Origin: Patescibacteria group bacterium
Lineage (GTDB): Bacteria; Patescibacteriota; JABMPQ01; JAQVVF01
DNA length: 34,122 bases
Assembly: GCA_028699085.1 (NCBI GenBank)
Contig: JAQVVF010000011.1
Span: forward strand, 1 to 34,122
Direction of reading: 5' to 3'
This document shows, one piece after another, positions 6,385 through 14,688 of the stretch; within the stretch, counting starts at the first letter, position 1, and each line of letters starts with the position of its first letter. Below the pieces are notes generated by a model that saw only the letters and a program-made list of their open reading frames with translations, did not search any database and was not told the origin of the DNA. The translations under genes and the position numbers were made by a program.

Positions 6385-7263
6385 ATGAGTAAAATTTTAT
6401 TGTTATTGGCAATATTGGCTGCTCAAATAACACCAACTGTTGGTGGAAGTTTTGATGCGCAGAAAAAAGTTGATGACTTAGGACCGATAAAGAAAACCGA
6501 AAGTTTGGGAATGCAGATAACAGCAAAATCGGCAATTGTTTTGGATCGTAAAACAAAAAAAGTTTTGTACGAAAAGAATCCAAACCAAAGAATGGCAATG
6601 GCGAGCTTGACCAAATTGATGACTGCGATTGTTTTTCTTGAAGAGAGCCAAAAAAATCCTGATGAGCGTTTCTTAGTTCCTTATGAAATTACTGTCTTAG
6701 ATGGGGCTGGGATTGGACTTGTTCCTGGAGAAGAAATATCTTATAAAGATCTACTATGGGGAGCTTTGATTGGTTCAGGTAATGATGCAGCAGAAGGTTT
6801 GGCATTGACTTTGGGTAATCGTAAAGAATTTATTGATAAAATGAATGAAAAAGTAAAAGAATTAGGATTGCTAGATACGCATTTTTCTGGCGCATCTGGG
6901 CTCGATACAGAAAATCATTATTCTACTGCTTCAGATATAGCAAAAATATTTGATTATGCTTTGGGAATAAAAGAAATAAAAGAGGCGATGAAGGTTAAAG
7001 AATTTGATATCCATGCATTGAACACAGATCTTGTTCATCATGTTTTGAATACAAATAGACTATTACGTTATGATTATCCGAAAATGAAAGGCGGAAAGAC
7101 TGGATATACTGAAGCTGCTGGTTTCTGTCTTGCTTCTTATTCCTTAGACGAAAAAGATAATGGAATTATTTCAGTTGTTATGAATTCTGATCTTGATGGT
7201 AATCAATTTCAAGATACAAAAGCATTGATTGATTGGACGTTTGACAATTATAAATGGAAATAA
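6385..7263 (+). CDS. D-alanyl-D-alanine carboxypeptidase (S11, PBP5-like)
   Basis: Trims the terminal D-Ala from peptidoglycan stem pentapeptides outside the membrane. The 292-aa protein begins with a hydrophobic export signal (about residues 3-19). The three active-site motifs are present and well spaced: Ser74-Leu-Thr-Lys77 (ASLTKLMT), Ser131-Gly-Asn133 (GSGNDAAE) and Lys238-Thr-Gly240 (KGGKTGYTEAAG). It ends soon after the catalytic domain, so the C-terminal beta domain and amphipathic membrane anchor of E. coli PBP5 are missing; anchoring may rely on an uncleaved signal. It precedes mraY with a separate promoter between them. Symbol dacA/dacF not distinguished. Confidence 0.92.
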   Translation: MSKILLLLAILAAQITPTVGGSFDAQKKVDDLGPIKKTESLGMQITAKSAIVLDRKTKKVLYEKNPNQRMAMASLTKLMTAIVFLEESQKNPDERFLVPYEITVLDGAGIGLVPGEEISYKDLLWGALIGSGNDAAEGLALTLGNRKEFIDKMNEKVKELGLLDTHFSGASGLDTENHYSTASDIAKIFDYALGIKEIKEAMKVKEFDIHALNTDLVHHVLNTNRLLRYDYPKMKGGKTGYTEAAGFCLASYSLDEKDNGIISVVMNSDLDGNQFQDTKALIDWTFDNYKWK

Positions 7264-7270
7264 TATTTAA

Positions 7271-7299
7271 TTGAAAATCAAACAAAAATATTTTATAAT
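7271..7299 (+). promoter_or_regulatory. mraY promoter predicting a leaderless or near-leaderless mRNA
   Basis: TTGAAA (7271-7276) and a consensus TATAAT (7294-7299) are separated by exactly 17 bp. The mraY ATG begins at 7308, only eight bases past the -10 box, so the transcript should start at or within two or three bases of the start codon. No Shine-Dalgarno site is possible. Confidence 0.7.
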
Positions 7300-7307
7300 A
7301 ATATTAC

Positions 7308-8366
7308 ATGCAACATATTCAAGATATAAATTTAGTGACTGATGCAGCAAAAGTTTTGATTATGACGGCAATTGCTTTTGTAACAGCAATTTTGTTGACT
7401 CCAGTATTGACTCATTTTTTATATAAATATAAATTAGGGAAAAACATTAGATCATCAGGAGCGCCGGTTTATACAAAGTTGCATCAAAAAAAAGCAGGTA
7501 CGCCAACAATGGGCGGAATTTTAATTTGGGCTTCAGTTTTGATTTTGATTATTTTATTTTTGATTTTAGGCAAATTGTTTCCTAATTATTTTGGCTGGAT
7601 GAATTTTATGTCACGATCAGAAACTTGGTTGCCATTGTTTGCATTAATTATAACTGCATTGATCGGTTTGCTTGATGATTTAATGAATGTTTTTAAAGTA
7701 GGGCCAAAAGGCGGAGGTTTAAGAATGCGAGCAAAAATTGTTTTGTATACTTTGGTTGCAGCTATTGGTGCTTGGTGGTTTTATTATAAATTGGGTTGGG
7801 ACTCTTTGCATGTTCCAGGCATTGGTGATTTTTCAATTAGCTGGTGGTATTTTCCACTATTTGTTTTGGTTATTGTCGCGACTTCTTTTTCAGTGAATGA
7901 ATCTGATGGTTTAGATGGTCTAGCTGGTGGAATACTTTTAACTTGTTTTAGCGCTTATGCGGTGATTGCTTTTATGCAAGATAAAGTTGATTTAGCGACT
8001 TTTTGCGGTGCAGTTGTTGGTGCATTATTGGCATTTTTATGGTTTAATATTTATCCAGCAAGATTTTTCATGGGTGATACTGGCGCTTTTGGTTTAGGCA
8101 CTACCTTGGGAGTAATTGCAATGCTGACTAATTCGGTTTTAGTTTTGCCAATTATTGCTTTGCCTTTAGTTTTAGAATCTGGCTCGGTGATTATTCAAAT
8201 GATTTCTAAGAAATTGTTTAAACATAAAGTTTTTATTTCAACTCCGATTCATCATCATTTTGAAGCATTAGGTTGGCCGGAAACAAAAGTAACGATGAGA
8301 TTTTGGATTATTGCAATTATTTCAGCAGGATTGGGCTTGATTATTGGTTTGATAGGACGTGGGTAA
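7308..8366 (+). CDS. mraY: Phospho-N-acetylmuramoyl-pentapeptide transferase
   Basis: Makes lipid I by moving phospho-MurNAc-pentapeptide from UDP to undecaprenyl phosphate at the inner membrane face. The 352-aa protein has about ten membrane helices. Signature parts are present: KAGTPTMGGILIW near the N terminus, Asp123-Asp124 (GLLDDLMNV), NESDGLDGLAGG, the FMGDTGAFGLG loop and the HHHFE motif (PIHHHFEALGWPE). Length is normal. It is followed by ddl after 37 bp and is the first gene of a probable transcription unit from the promoter at 7271-7299. Confidence 0.97.
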   Translation: MQHIQDINLVTDAAKVLIMTAIAFVTAILLTPVLTHFLYKYKLGKNIRSSGAPVYTKLHQKKAGTPTMGGILIWASVLILIILFLILGKLFPNYFGWMNFMSRSETWLPLFALIITALIGLLDDLMNVFKVGPKGGGLRMRAKIVLYTLVAAIGAWWFYYKLGWDSLHVPGIGDFSISWWYFPLFVLVIVATSFSVNESDGLDGLAGGILLTCFSAYAVIAFMQDKVDLATFCGAVVGALLAFLWFNIYPARFFMGDTGAFGLGTTLGVIAMLTNSVLVLPIIALPLVLESGSVIIQMISKKLFKHKVFISTPIHHHFEALGWPETKVTMRFWIIAIISAGLGLIIGLIGRG

Positions 8367-8403
8367 TTTTTCGCATATCTAAATTGTTATTAAATTATGT
8401 TTT

Positions 8404-9516
8404 ATGAAAAATAAATTAATCATTGGTGTTTTATTCGGAGGTAGATCTGGTGAGCATGAGGTTTCATTAGTTTCAGCAACATCAGTAATTGAAAAGTTAA
8501 ATAAAGAAAAATATGAGGTAGTTCTAATTGGCATTTCTAAAGAAGGCCATATTATTTATGGTGAGAATGCAATGAAAAGATTGAAAGATGGAGAACAAAT
8601 TTTGGAAAGTGAAGTCATGATTTCTTGCGATCCTACAGATTCTGGTTTAATAGATTTGAAAAATTCAAAAAAAATTAAAATTGATTGTTATTTTCCAGTT
8701 TTGCATGGAACATATGGCGAGGATGGAACAATGCAAGGCTTGTTGGATTTGAGTGGTGTCGCTTATGTTGGTGCAGGAGTGATTGGGTCTTCTTGTGGAA
8801 TGGATAAGGTAATAATGAAAAAATTATTTCGAGAAGCGGGATCGAAGATCGTTAAGGATCTGTATTCAACAAAAAGAGAAATTGATTTAGATAAACAAGC
8901 TTTTGTTAGTAATGTAGAAAAAGAAATTGGTTATCCAAATTTTATCAAACCGGCAAATATGGGCTCAAGTGTTGGAATTAATAAAGCTCATAATAAAGAA
9001 GAATTAGATAAATTTATTGATGAGGCTTTAAAATATGATAATAAAATTCTAGTTGAAAAAGGCGTTGAAAAACCTCGAGAAATAGAATGCGCAGTTTTGG
9101 GAAATGAAGATCCGAAGGCATCTGTATTGGGTGAAATTTTTCCATCTGAAGAATTTTATAGTTATGAAGCAAAATATGTTTCAGAATCAAAAACAGAAGC
9201 TCCAGCAAGATTGCCAGAAAATATAGCAGAAGAAATTAAAAAACAAGCAATTAATGCTTTTAAAGCTGTAGATTGTAAAGGTATGGCTCGCGTTGATTTT
9301 TTGGTAAATCAGGATTTGTCAGAAATTTATATTAATGAAATAAATACAATTCCTGGCTTTACTTCAATTTCAATGTATCCAAAATTATGGGAAAAATCTG
9401 GATTAAATTATTCTGAATTATTGGATAAATTGATTGAACTAGCTATGGAGCGTAATAAAGAAAAAAAAGAATTAAAAACAAGTTTTGAAGAAGCTGGTGA
9501 ATGGCATAAGAAATAG
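8404..9516 (+). CDS. ddl: D-alanine--D-alanine ligase
   Basis: ATP-grasp enzyme that makes the D-Ala-D-Ala dipeptide for the pentapeptide precursor. At 370 aa it has family length. Seen are the N-terminal GGRSGEHEVSLVSA motif, the HGTYGEDGTMQG loop, the ATP-binding KPANMGSSVGINK loop, DFLVNQD and the metal-binding NEINTIPGFTS near the C terminus. It lies between mraY and ftsQ, a common division/cell-wall cluster arrangement, although murF, murE and murC are not adjacent here. No Shine-Dalgarno site. Confidence 0.96.
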   Translation: MKNKLIIGVLFGGRSGEHEVSLVSATSVIEKLNKEKYEVVLIGISKEGHIIYGENAMKRLKDGEQILESEVMISCDPTDSGLIDLKNSKKIKIDCYFPVLHGTYGEDGTMQGLLDLSGVAYVGAGVIGSSCGMDKVIMKKLFREAGSKIVKDLYSTKREIDLDKQAFVSNVEKEIGYPNFIKPANMGSSVGINKAHNKEELDKFIDEALKYDNKILVEKGVEKPREIECAVLGNEDPKASVLGEIFPSEEFYSYEAKYVSESKTEAPARLPENIAEEIKKQAINAFKAVDCKGMARVDFLVNQDLSEIYINEINTIPGFTSISMYPKLWEKSGLNYSELLDKLIELAMERNKEKKELKTSFEEAGEWHKK

Positions 9517-9545
9517 TTATTAACTTTTTAGAGTCGAAAATAAAA

Positions 9546-10421
9546 ATGGCAAAATTGGGAGGATATTACTATTCAAAGAAGCGTGATAAAGGACTATCTA
9601 TCTACGCAAAAAAAATGCGGAAGATGAAGAGAAAGTCAGTTCAAAGTTTAGGAAAAACTAAGCCGAATTTTGGTGTTTCTTTGCGAGGTAAGACAACTCT
9701 AATAGCATTTTTAGTAATAGTAATTATTTGTGCTGGCATATTGTTTTTTAGCAGTTTTTTTTCAATTAAGAAGGCTGTATTAGTTGGAAATAATAAAATA
9801 AAAAGTGAAGATATAGAAAACATATTAAAAGACACTATTTCTGGAAATAGATTTGGCGTTTTTTCAGCTAGTAACATAATGTTGCTTAATGATGGAAAAA
9901 TAAAGAATAAAATAATGGAGGAGCTGCCATTAATTGATAAAATTGAGATAAAAAGAATGTTGCCTAATACTTTAAAATTAAATATCTCAGAAAGAGATCC
10001 TTTTGCGGTTTGGGAAACAGGTGGAAAAAAATATTTGGTGGATTCAAAAGGAAAAGTCTGTTATGAAATTAAAGATAATACTAATATGGATTTGCCGATT
10101 ATTTATGATAAACAAAATAAATCTGTAGAAATCAAGGGGGAAGCAACTTTTCCTCAGCAAATAAATATAATCAGAAATATCTTGGAATCTTTGAAAGATA
10201 AAACTAATTTGGAAGTTGAATCAGTATCTTTACCGAATTCTTTAGGATTTGAAGTTGATGTAAAAACGAAAGATGGTTTTATTATATATTTTAATACTGA
10301 GAGAAGTGTTGATTCTCAAATAAGAGATTTAAAAAGTGTTTTAGACAAACAAGTTGCTGATCAAAAAAGTTCTTTGCAGTATGTCGATTTAAGAGTTGAG
10401 AATTGGGTCTATTATAAATAA
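9546..10421 (+). CDS. ftsQ: Cell division protein FtsQ/DivIB
   Basis: Bitopic divisome protein linking early and late division proteins. A long basic N-terminal tail (residues 1-48, rich in Lys and Arg) is followed by one membrane helix (about 50-71), the POTRA domain (about 73-142, FSIKKAVLVGNNKIKSEDI) and the FtsQ beta domain (to about 285), with the family pattern LKLNISERDPFAVWE. The 291-aa length fits the family. It starts 29 bp after ddl. No Shine-Dalgarno site. Confidence 0.92.
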   Translation: MAKLGGYYYSKKRDKGLSIYAKKMRKMKRKSVQSLGKTKPNFGVSLRGKTTLIAFLVIVIICAGILFFSSFFSIKKAVLVGNNKIKSEDIENILKDTISGNRFGVFSASNIMLLNDGKIKNKIMEELPLIDKIEIKRMLPNTLKLNISERDPFAVWETGGKKYLVDSKGKVCYEIKDNTNMDLPIIYDKQNKSVEIKGEATFPQQINIIRNILESLKDKTNLEVESVSLPNSLGFEVDVKTKDGFIIYFNTERSVDSQIRDLKSVLDKQVADQKSSLQYVDLRVENWVYYK

Positions 10422-10467
10422 ACTAAAAGCTAAAAAATAAAAGCGAAAAATAAATAAAATTAAACAA

Positions 10468-10845
10468 GTGGCGAAAATTAAAGAAAAATTAAAGTTGTTC
10501 AAACAGCATCCATATTTTAGATCTAAATTTAGTATTATTATGTTTTTTAATAGTTTGCTCTTGAATTTGTGTCTATGGATGTTATTATATTTTAAAATAC
10601 AGCCGTCTAATTTTCCGATACCATTGCATTATTCTGTATATGTTGGAATTGATAATATCGATTATTGGTATAAAGTATTTTTTGTACCCGGAATAGGCGT
10701 AGCATTTCTTGTATTGAATTTGTTTTTATGCATTTGGTTTTATAATAAAGAAAGATTTATTACTCATTTTTTGAGTGTGAATAATTTTTTTATTCAAGGA
10801 GTTTTATTTGGTTTTGTTATTCCATTGGGATTTATGCAAAACTAA
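10468..10845 (+). CDS. Hypothetical three-helix membrane protein
   Basis: A 125-aa protein starting at GTG 10468 (no in-frame ATG until residue 25). A short basic N terminus precedes helix 1 (about 22-42), a conserved-looking extracellular loop (PIPLHYSVYVGIDNIDYWYK), helix 2 (about 69-91) and helix 3 (about 98-122). The 'PLHY-x-VYxGID' loop is, as I recall, typical of small membrane proteins in Patescibacteria and resembles the DUF1648 pattern, but the match is not proven. It is eight bp upstream of a membrane glycosyltransferase and probably co-translated with it, so it could be its accessory subunit. Confidence 0.8.
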   Translation: MAKIKEKLKLFKQHPYFRSKFSIIMFFNSLLLNLCLWMLLYFKIQPSNFPIPLHYSVYVGIDNIDYWYKVFFVPGIGVAFLVLNLFLCIWFYNKERFITHFLSVNNFFIQGVLFGFVIPLGFMQN

Positions 10846-10853
10846 TATTAATT

Positions 10854-12389
10854 ATGAGAGCAGATCAGATAAAAAATAGAAAAGACAAAATTATATATCG
10901 GCTATATGAAATATTGCCTGGTTTTTTATCTTGGGGAGTTTTATTAGGCAGTATTGTTTTATCTTTTATACAACCAGTTTGGGTAGCAATATTCATTATT
11001 TGTTTTGATGTTTATTGGTTGATAAAGGTTCTTTATCTTGCCGTCTATTTACTTGTTTCTTATCGTAGATTAAAAAAGAATGAAAAAGAAGCTTGGTTGG
11101 AAAAATGCAAAAAATTAAGATCTACTGATAGGCCAAAATTTGAAGAAATATATCATTTGGTGATTATTCCGATGGTTTTTGAAGATATTGAAATTGTAAG
11201 ACAGACTTTTCAAGCTTTAGTCTGCGCAAATTATCCAAAAGATAAAATGATTGTTGTATTGGCTACTGAAGAGAGGGCTGGCATTCTAGCGGAAAAAGTT
11301 GCAAGTCTCATTAGTGCTGAATTTGGTGACAAATTTTATCATTTTCAAATTACTAAGCATCCCGATAATATTGTTGGTGAATTAAAAGGTAAAGGTTCAA
11401 ATGAAACATGGGCGGCAAAAGAGATTAAAAAATTTATTGATGAGAGAGGATTATCATATGAGAGCGTGATAACTTCTGTATTTGATGTTGATACTTGTGT
11501 TCATCCCGAATATTTTGGTGTTCTGACTTATAAATTTTTGACAGTTGAAGATCATCTGCATGCTTCATATCAGCCAGTGCCGATGTTTTTTAATAATCTT
11601 TGGGATTCTCCAGCGTTGATGAGAATTGTGGCAATGAGTACAACTTTTTGGATGCTAATGGAGCAAGGCAGGCCGGAAAAACTATATACTTTTTCAAGCC
11701 ACAGTATGAATTTTAAAACTTTGACCGAGATTGGTTTTTGGGAAACTGATGTTGTTTCTGAGGATTCAAGAATCTTTTGGCAATGTTTTAATTATTATAA
11801 TGGTAATTATCGTTGCGAGCCTTTATTGATACCAGTTTATATGGATACTGTATTGGCTGGTACTTTTTGGCAGAGTGTTGTTAATCAGTATAAACAGCAA
11901 AGAAGATGGGCATATGGAGCAGAAAATATTCCTTATGTATTAACAAGGTTTTCTAAGAATAAAAAGATTCCATTTTTTAAAAAACTTGATCATGGTTTTT
12001 GGGTAGTTGAAGGTATGTTTTCCTGGGCAACAAATTCGATAATAATTTTTTTGGCTGGATGGATGCCATTATTTGTTGGTGGTGAGGCTTTTTCAAAATC
12101 ATTATTGGCGCAAAATTTACCATATGTAACTCAAGTGTTGATGACAATGGCAATGTTAGGAATGGTTGTTTCTGCAACTTTGAGTATGTTTTTGTTGCCA
12201 CCTAGACCGAAAAGATATCGACAGCACAAAATATTATTCATGTTGTTGCAATGGGCGTTACTGCCGATTTCAACAATTTGTTTAGGAGCTTTTCCGGCAT
12301 TAGATGCTCAAACTAGATTGATGTTTGGGAAATATATGGGATTTTGGGTAACTGAAAAAGCACGTAAACATGATAAAAGTAAAATTTAA
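10854..12389 (+). CDS. Membrane GT2-family glycosyltransferase
   Basis: A 511-aa processive-type family 2 glycosyltransferase, resembling cellulose/hyaluronan synthase catalytic cores. Two N-terminal helices (about 22-70) lead to a cytoplasmic GT-A domain (about 98-360) with Asp211-Val-Asp213 (the DxD metal site), Glu303-Asp304 (VVSEDSR, catalytic base) and the QQRRW motif at 348-352, then three or four C-terminal helices (about 380-495). The donor and product are unknown; a secreted or lipid-linked polysaccharide is likely. It sits among peptidoglycan genes beside a small membrane protein, and no PilZ domain or export-channel gene is adjacent. Confidence 0.9.
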   Translation: MRADQIKNRKDKIIYRLYEILPGFLSWGVLLGSIVLSFIQPVWVAIFIICFDVYWLIKVLYLAVYLLVSYRRLKKNEKEAWLEKCKKLRSTDRPKFEEIYHLVIIPMVFEDIEIVRQTFQALVCANYPKDKMIVVLATEERAGILAEKVASLISAEFGDKFYHFQITKHPDNIVGELKGKGSNETWAAKEIKKFIDERGLSYESVITSVFDVDTCVHPEYFGVLTYKFLTVEDHLHASYQPVPMFFNNLWDSPALMRIVAMSTTFWMLMEQGRPEKLYTFSSHSMNFKTLTEIGFWETDVVSEDSRIFWQCFNYYNGNYRCEPLLIPVYMDTVLAGTFWQSVVNQYKQQRRWAYGAENIPYVLTRFSKNKKIPFFKKLDHGFWVVEGMFSWATNSIIIFLAGWMPLFVGGEAFSKSLLAQNLPYVTQVLMTMAMLGMVVSATLSMFLLPPRPKRYRQHKILFMLLQWALLPISTICLGAFPALDAQTRLMFGKYMGFWVTEKARKHDKSKI

Positions 12390-12418
12390 AAGACAGTTTT
12401 AAAAATAAAAATAAAATT

Positions 12419-14062
12419 ATGTTTGATATTATCATCAAGAATGGAACAGTTATAGATGGTACTGGCAAGGAGAAATATCAGGCTGATATCGGAATTAATC
12501 GAGATACGATTTCGGAAATTGGAAATTTGAAAAACGCTAAAGCTTTGCAACAAATTAATGCTAAAGATTTTTTTGTTTGTCCTGGTTTTGTTGATGTCTT
12601 AAATCATTCTGATTGTTATTTCAAAATTTTTTCAAATCCAACTTTGGATAGTTTAGCTTTACAAGGAATAACAACAATTATTGGTGGTAATTGTGGAGCG
12701 TCATTGGCTCCTTTAGCTTCCAGTTTTACAATGAACCAGCTAAACAAAAGAATGGGTTTTTCCGCTAATGTGATTACGAATCCTTCGAAGAGTGAGATAG
12801 TGTTGAAATCGATGAGGAAATGGATTGATGTTTCTGGAATAAATATTAATTGGTCTACTTTAGATGAATTTTTAACAATTTTAAGTGATCAAGGATTATC
12901 ACTAAATTTTGGAACTTTAATTGGCCATAGTTCAATGAGGCGAAATCTGGTTGGTGAAAGAATTTCTGATTTATCAGCGGATGAGATGACTTTCTTCAAA
13001 GAAATGATTGCAGATTCGATGTCTCAAGGAGCACTGGGAATGTCTTGCGGTCTTTCTTTTAGTCATGAAAATTTTGTGGAAACTGGTGAGCTTTTAGATC
13101 TAGCATCTGTTTTACACGAGCATGATGGGATTATGTCTTTTCATCTTCGAAATGAAGCAGAAAGAATTATTGAATCAGTGTCTGAAGCAATTGAAATTGC
13201 AAAAAGAAGTGGAGTGAGAATAGAATTATCTCATTTTAAAATTAATGGAAAAGAAAATTGGAATAAGATTGAAGAAGTATTTTCTTTAATTGAAAAGGCA
13301 AGTGAAAAAGGTTTAGAAATTAATTTTGATTTTTACCCTTATGATTTTGGGTGGACTGTTTTTTATCAATTTTTACCTAGTTCATTGTATATTGGTGGCA
13401 GAGAAAAAATGCTAAAAAGGTTGATGGATGAGAAAGAAAAGCCAGCTATTTTACAGTCATTAAAACCGATTGTATCGAGAGTTTCAGAAATGATCATTGC
13501 CTATAGCCCATTTAATAAATCTTTCGTAGGAAGAAGTTTTAAAAATATTGCGCAATCTCAAGGAATAAGTTTGGAAGAGGCAATAATGATGGCATTAATT
13601 GGCTCACGCGGACATTTGATTTGTTTTGATAAAGTTTTGGATGAGAAAAATATTGTCAGACAGATAAAACATCCCTTAGGAATTTTGTCTTCTGATGGAA
13701 GCGGATTTTATGAAGAAGAAAGTCGAAATGGTCAGCTTGTTCATCCAAGATGTTTTGGAGCGTTTACTCGTTTTTTGGGAAAATATGTTCGAGAGTCAAA
13801 ATTTTTAGAATGGGAAAAAGCGATTCAAAAAATTACTTCAATGCCGGCTTTGAAATATGGAATTAATAACCGAGGTTTTTTGCAAGCTGGATTAAAAGCT
13901 GACATTACGATATTTGATCCAAATAAAATTATAGATAAGGCGACAATTGATAATCCTTTTCAATATTCTCGAGGAATAAAGGATGTATTAGTAAACGGAA
14001 AAAAAGTGATTAGCGATTCAAAACATACAAAAGAAATGGCTGGTGAGATAATTCGGAAGTAA
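12419..14062 (+). CDS. N-acyl-D-amino-acid deacylase-family amidohydrolase
   Basis: A 547-aa amidohydrolase like D-aminoacylase, which hydrolyses N-acyl-D-amino acids; relatives include dihydroorotase-type enzymes. Visible: IIIKNGTVIDGTG at the N terminus, Cys92 (GGNCGASLAPL), His242 (SFHLRNEA), His272 (LSHFKI) and Asp426 (LSSDGSG), matching Cys96, His220, His250 and Asp366 of the Alcaligenes enzyme with the same 30-residue His-His spacing. The first His of the usual H-x-H metal motif is Leu61 (DVLNHSD), so only the tight zinc site is complete. No signal peptide. A role in recycling D-amino acid-containing wall fragments is inferred from context. It ends at a bidirectional terminator. Confidence 0.88.
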   Translation: MFDIIIKNGTVIDGTGKEKYQADIGINRDTISEIGNLKNAKALQQINAKDFFVCPGFVDVLNHSDCYFKIFSNPTLDSLALQGITTIIGGNCGASLAPLASSFTMNQLNKRMGFSANVITNPSKSEIVLKSMRKWIDVSGININWSTLDEFLTILSDQGLSLNFGTLIGHSSMRRNLVGERISDLSADEMTFFKEMIADSMSQGALGMSCGLSFSHENFVETGELLDLASVLHEHDGIMSFHLRNEAERIIESVSEAIEIAKRSGVRIELSHFKINGKENWNKIEEVFSLIEKASEKGLEINFDFYPYDFGWTVFYQFLPSSLYIGGREKMLKRLMDEKEKPAILQSLKPIVSRVSEMIIAYSPFNKSFVGRSFKNIAQSQGISLEEAIMMALIGSRGHLICFDKVLDEKNIVRQIKHPLGILSSDGSGFYEEESRNGQLVHPRCFGAFTRFLGKYVRESKFLEWEKAIQKITSMPALKYGINNRGFLQAGLKADITIFDPNKIIDKATIDNPFQYSRGIKDVLVNGKKVISDSKHTKEMAGEIIRK

Positions 14063-14104
14063 GCATTTATGGATATTTGAGATGTCTGAATATTTTAGTA
14101 TCAA

Positions 14105-14136
14105 AAAAACACCTCTTTGGTTTTAGAGGTGTTTTT
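14105..14136. terminator. Bidirectional terminator between convergent genes
   Basis: A perfect 12-pair stem, AAAAACACCTCT (14105-14116) with AGAGGTGTTTTT (14125-14136), with flanking A and T tracts, can stop transcription on both strands: the deacylase (plus) and the exported helical protein (minus). Confidence 0.9.
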
Positions 14137-14144
14137 GAAGAAAA

Positions 14145-14606
14145 TTAATTGTTATTTTTTTCTTTAAAATCTTTTTTAAGGCCTTTGCCAAATGGTCGAA
14201 GAAGATTTAAATCAATATTATTTTCTTGCGCCCATTTTTCCATTTCCTCTTTGTGAAGCTGACGGCTTTGTCCTTTTTTGCTAGATGATTGATCATTACC
14301 TTCTTTTTTCATTTCCTGCATTTTTTCTAAGATTTTTCCTTTTTGTTCATTTGTTATCTTGTTGTTTTTTACTGCCTGATCTAATTTTTCTTCCATGTTT
14401 TTTTGCATTTCTTGATGACGTTCCTGACGGAATTCATCAAAAAATTTTTGAACCTCATCTTGATTGAGATTAAATTTTGTGGCTAGTTTTTGAATAAACG
14501 AGTCTTTTTGTTCACTATTTGCCTTGACTTTGCCAATACCGGCGATGCCAAGAATTGAGAAAATTGCCAAAGCAACAACTGGTATAATTATCAATTTTGC
14601 TTTCAT
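14145..14606 (-). CDS. Exported helical protein with N-terminal signal or anchor
   Basis: A 153-aa protein of unknown function. The start at ATG 14606 is chosen over GTG 14615 because AAGGGGGTG, a strong Shine-Dalgarno site, overlaps that GTG and lies at the right distance from the ATG. Residues 1-30 form a signal sequence or anchor. The rest is charged and helical, very rich in Lys, Glu and Gln (residues about 33-110), with the pattern LATKFNLNQDEVQKFFDEF followed by a helix-turn-helix repeat 'KITNEQKGKILEKMQEMK'. This resembles DUF2680/Spy-like exported helical proteins but no domain is certain. Direct CTTAAGA repeats upstream hint at control by an OmpR-type regulator responding to envelope stress. 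Confidence 0.8.
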   Translation of the reverse strand: MKAKLIIIPVVALAIFSILGIAGIGKVKANSEQKDSFIQKLATKFNLNQDEVQKFFDEFRQERHQEMQKNMEEKLDQAVKNNKITNEQKGKILEKMQEMKKEGNDQSSSKKGQSRQLHKEEMEKWAQENNIDLNLLRPFGKGLKKDFKEKNNN

Positions 14607-14649
14607 TGTTTTCACCCCCTTTCAACTAATTAATATTAGCTATTTTGAT

Positions 14650-14681
14650 AATATAATAATAAACTTAAGAAAAGCTTAAGA
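14650..14681 (-). promoter_or_regulatory. Promoter region with CTTAAGA direct repeats (putative response-regulator box)
   Basis: On the plus strand CTTAAGA occurs at 14664-14670 and 14675-14681, exactly 11 bp apart, the one-helical-turn spacing typical of OmpR/PhoB-family binding sites. On the minus strand the boxes overlap the expected -35 area (TTAAGC 14679-14674) with TATATT (14655-14650) as -10, 18 bp apart. They also sit just before pgeF on the plus strand. That a regulator binds here is inference. Confidence 0.5.
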
Positions 14682-14688
14682 TATCTAT

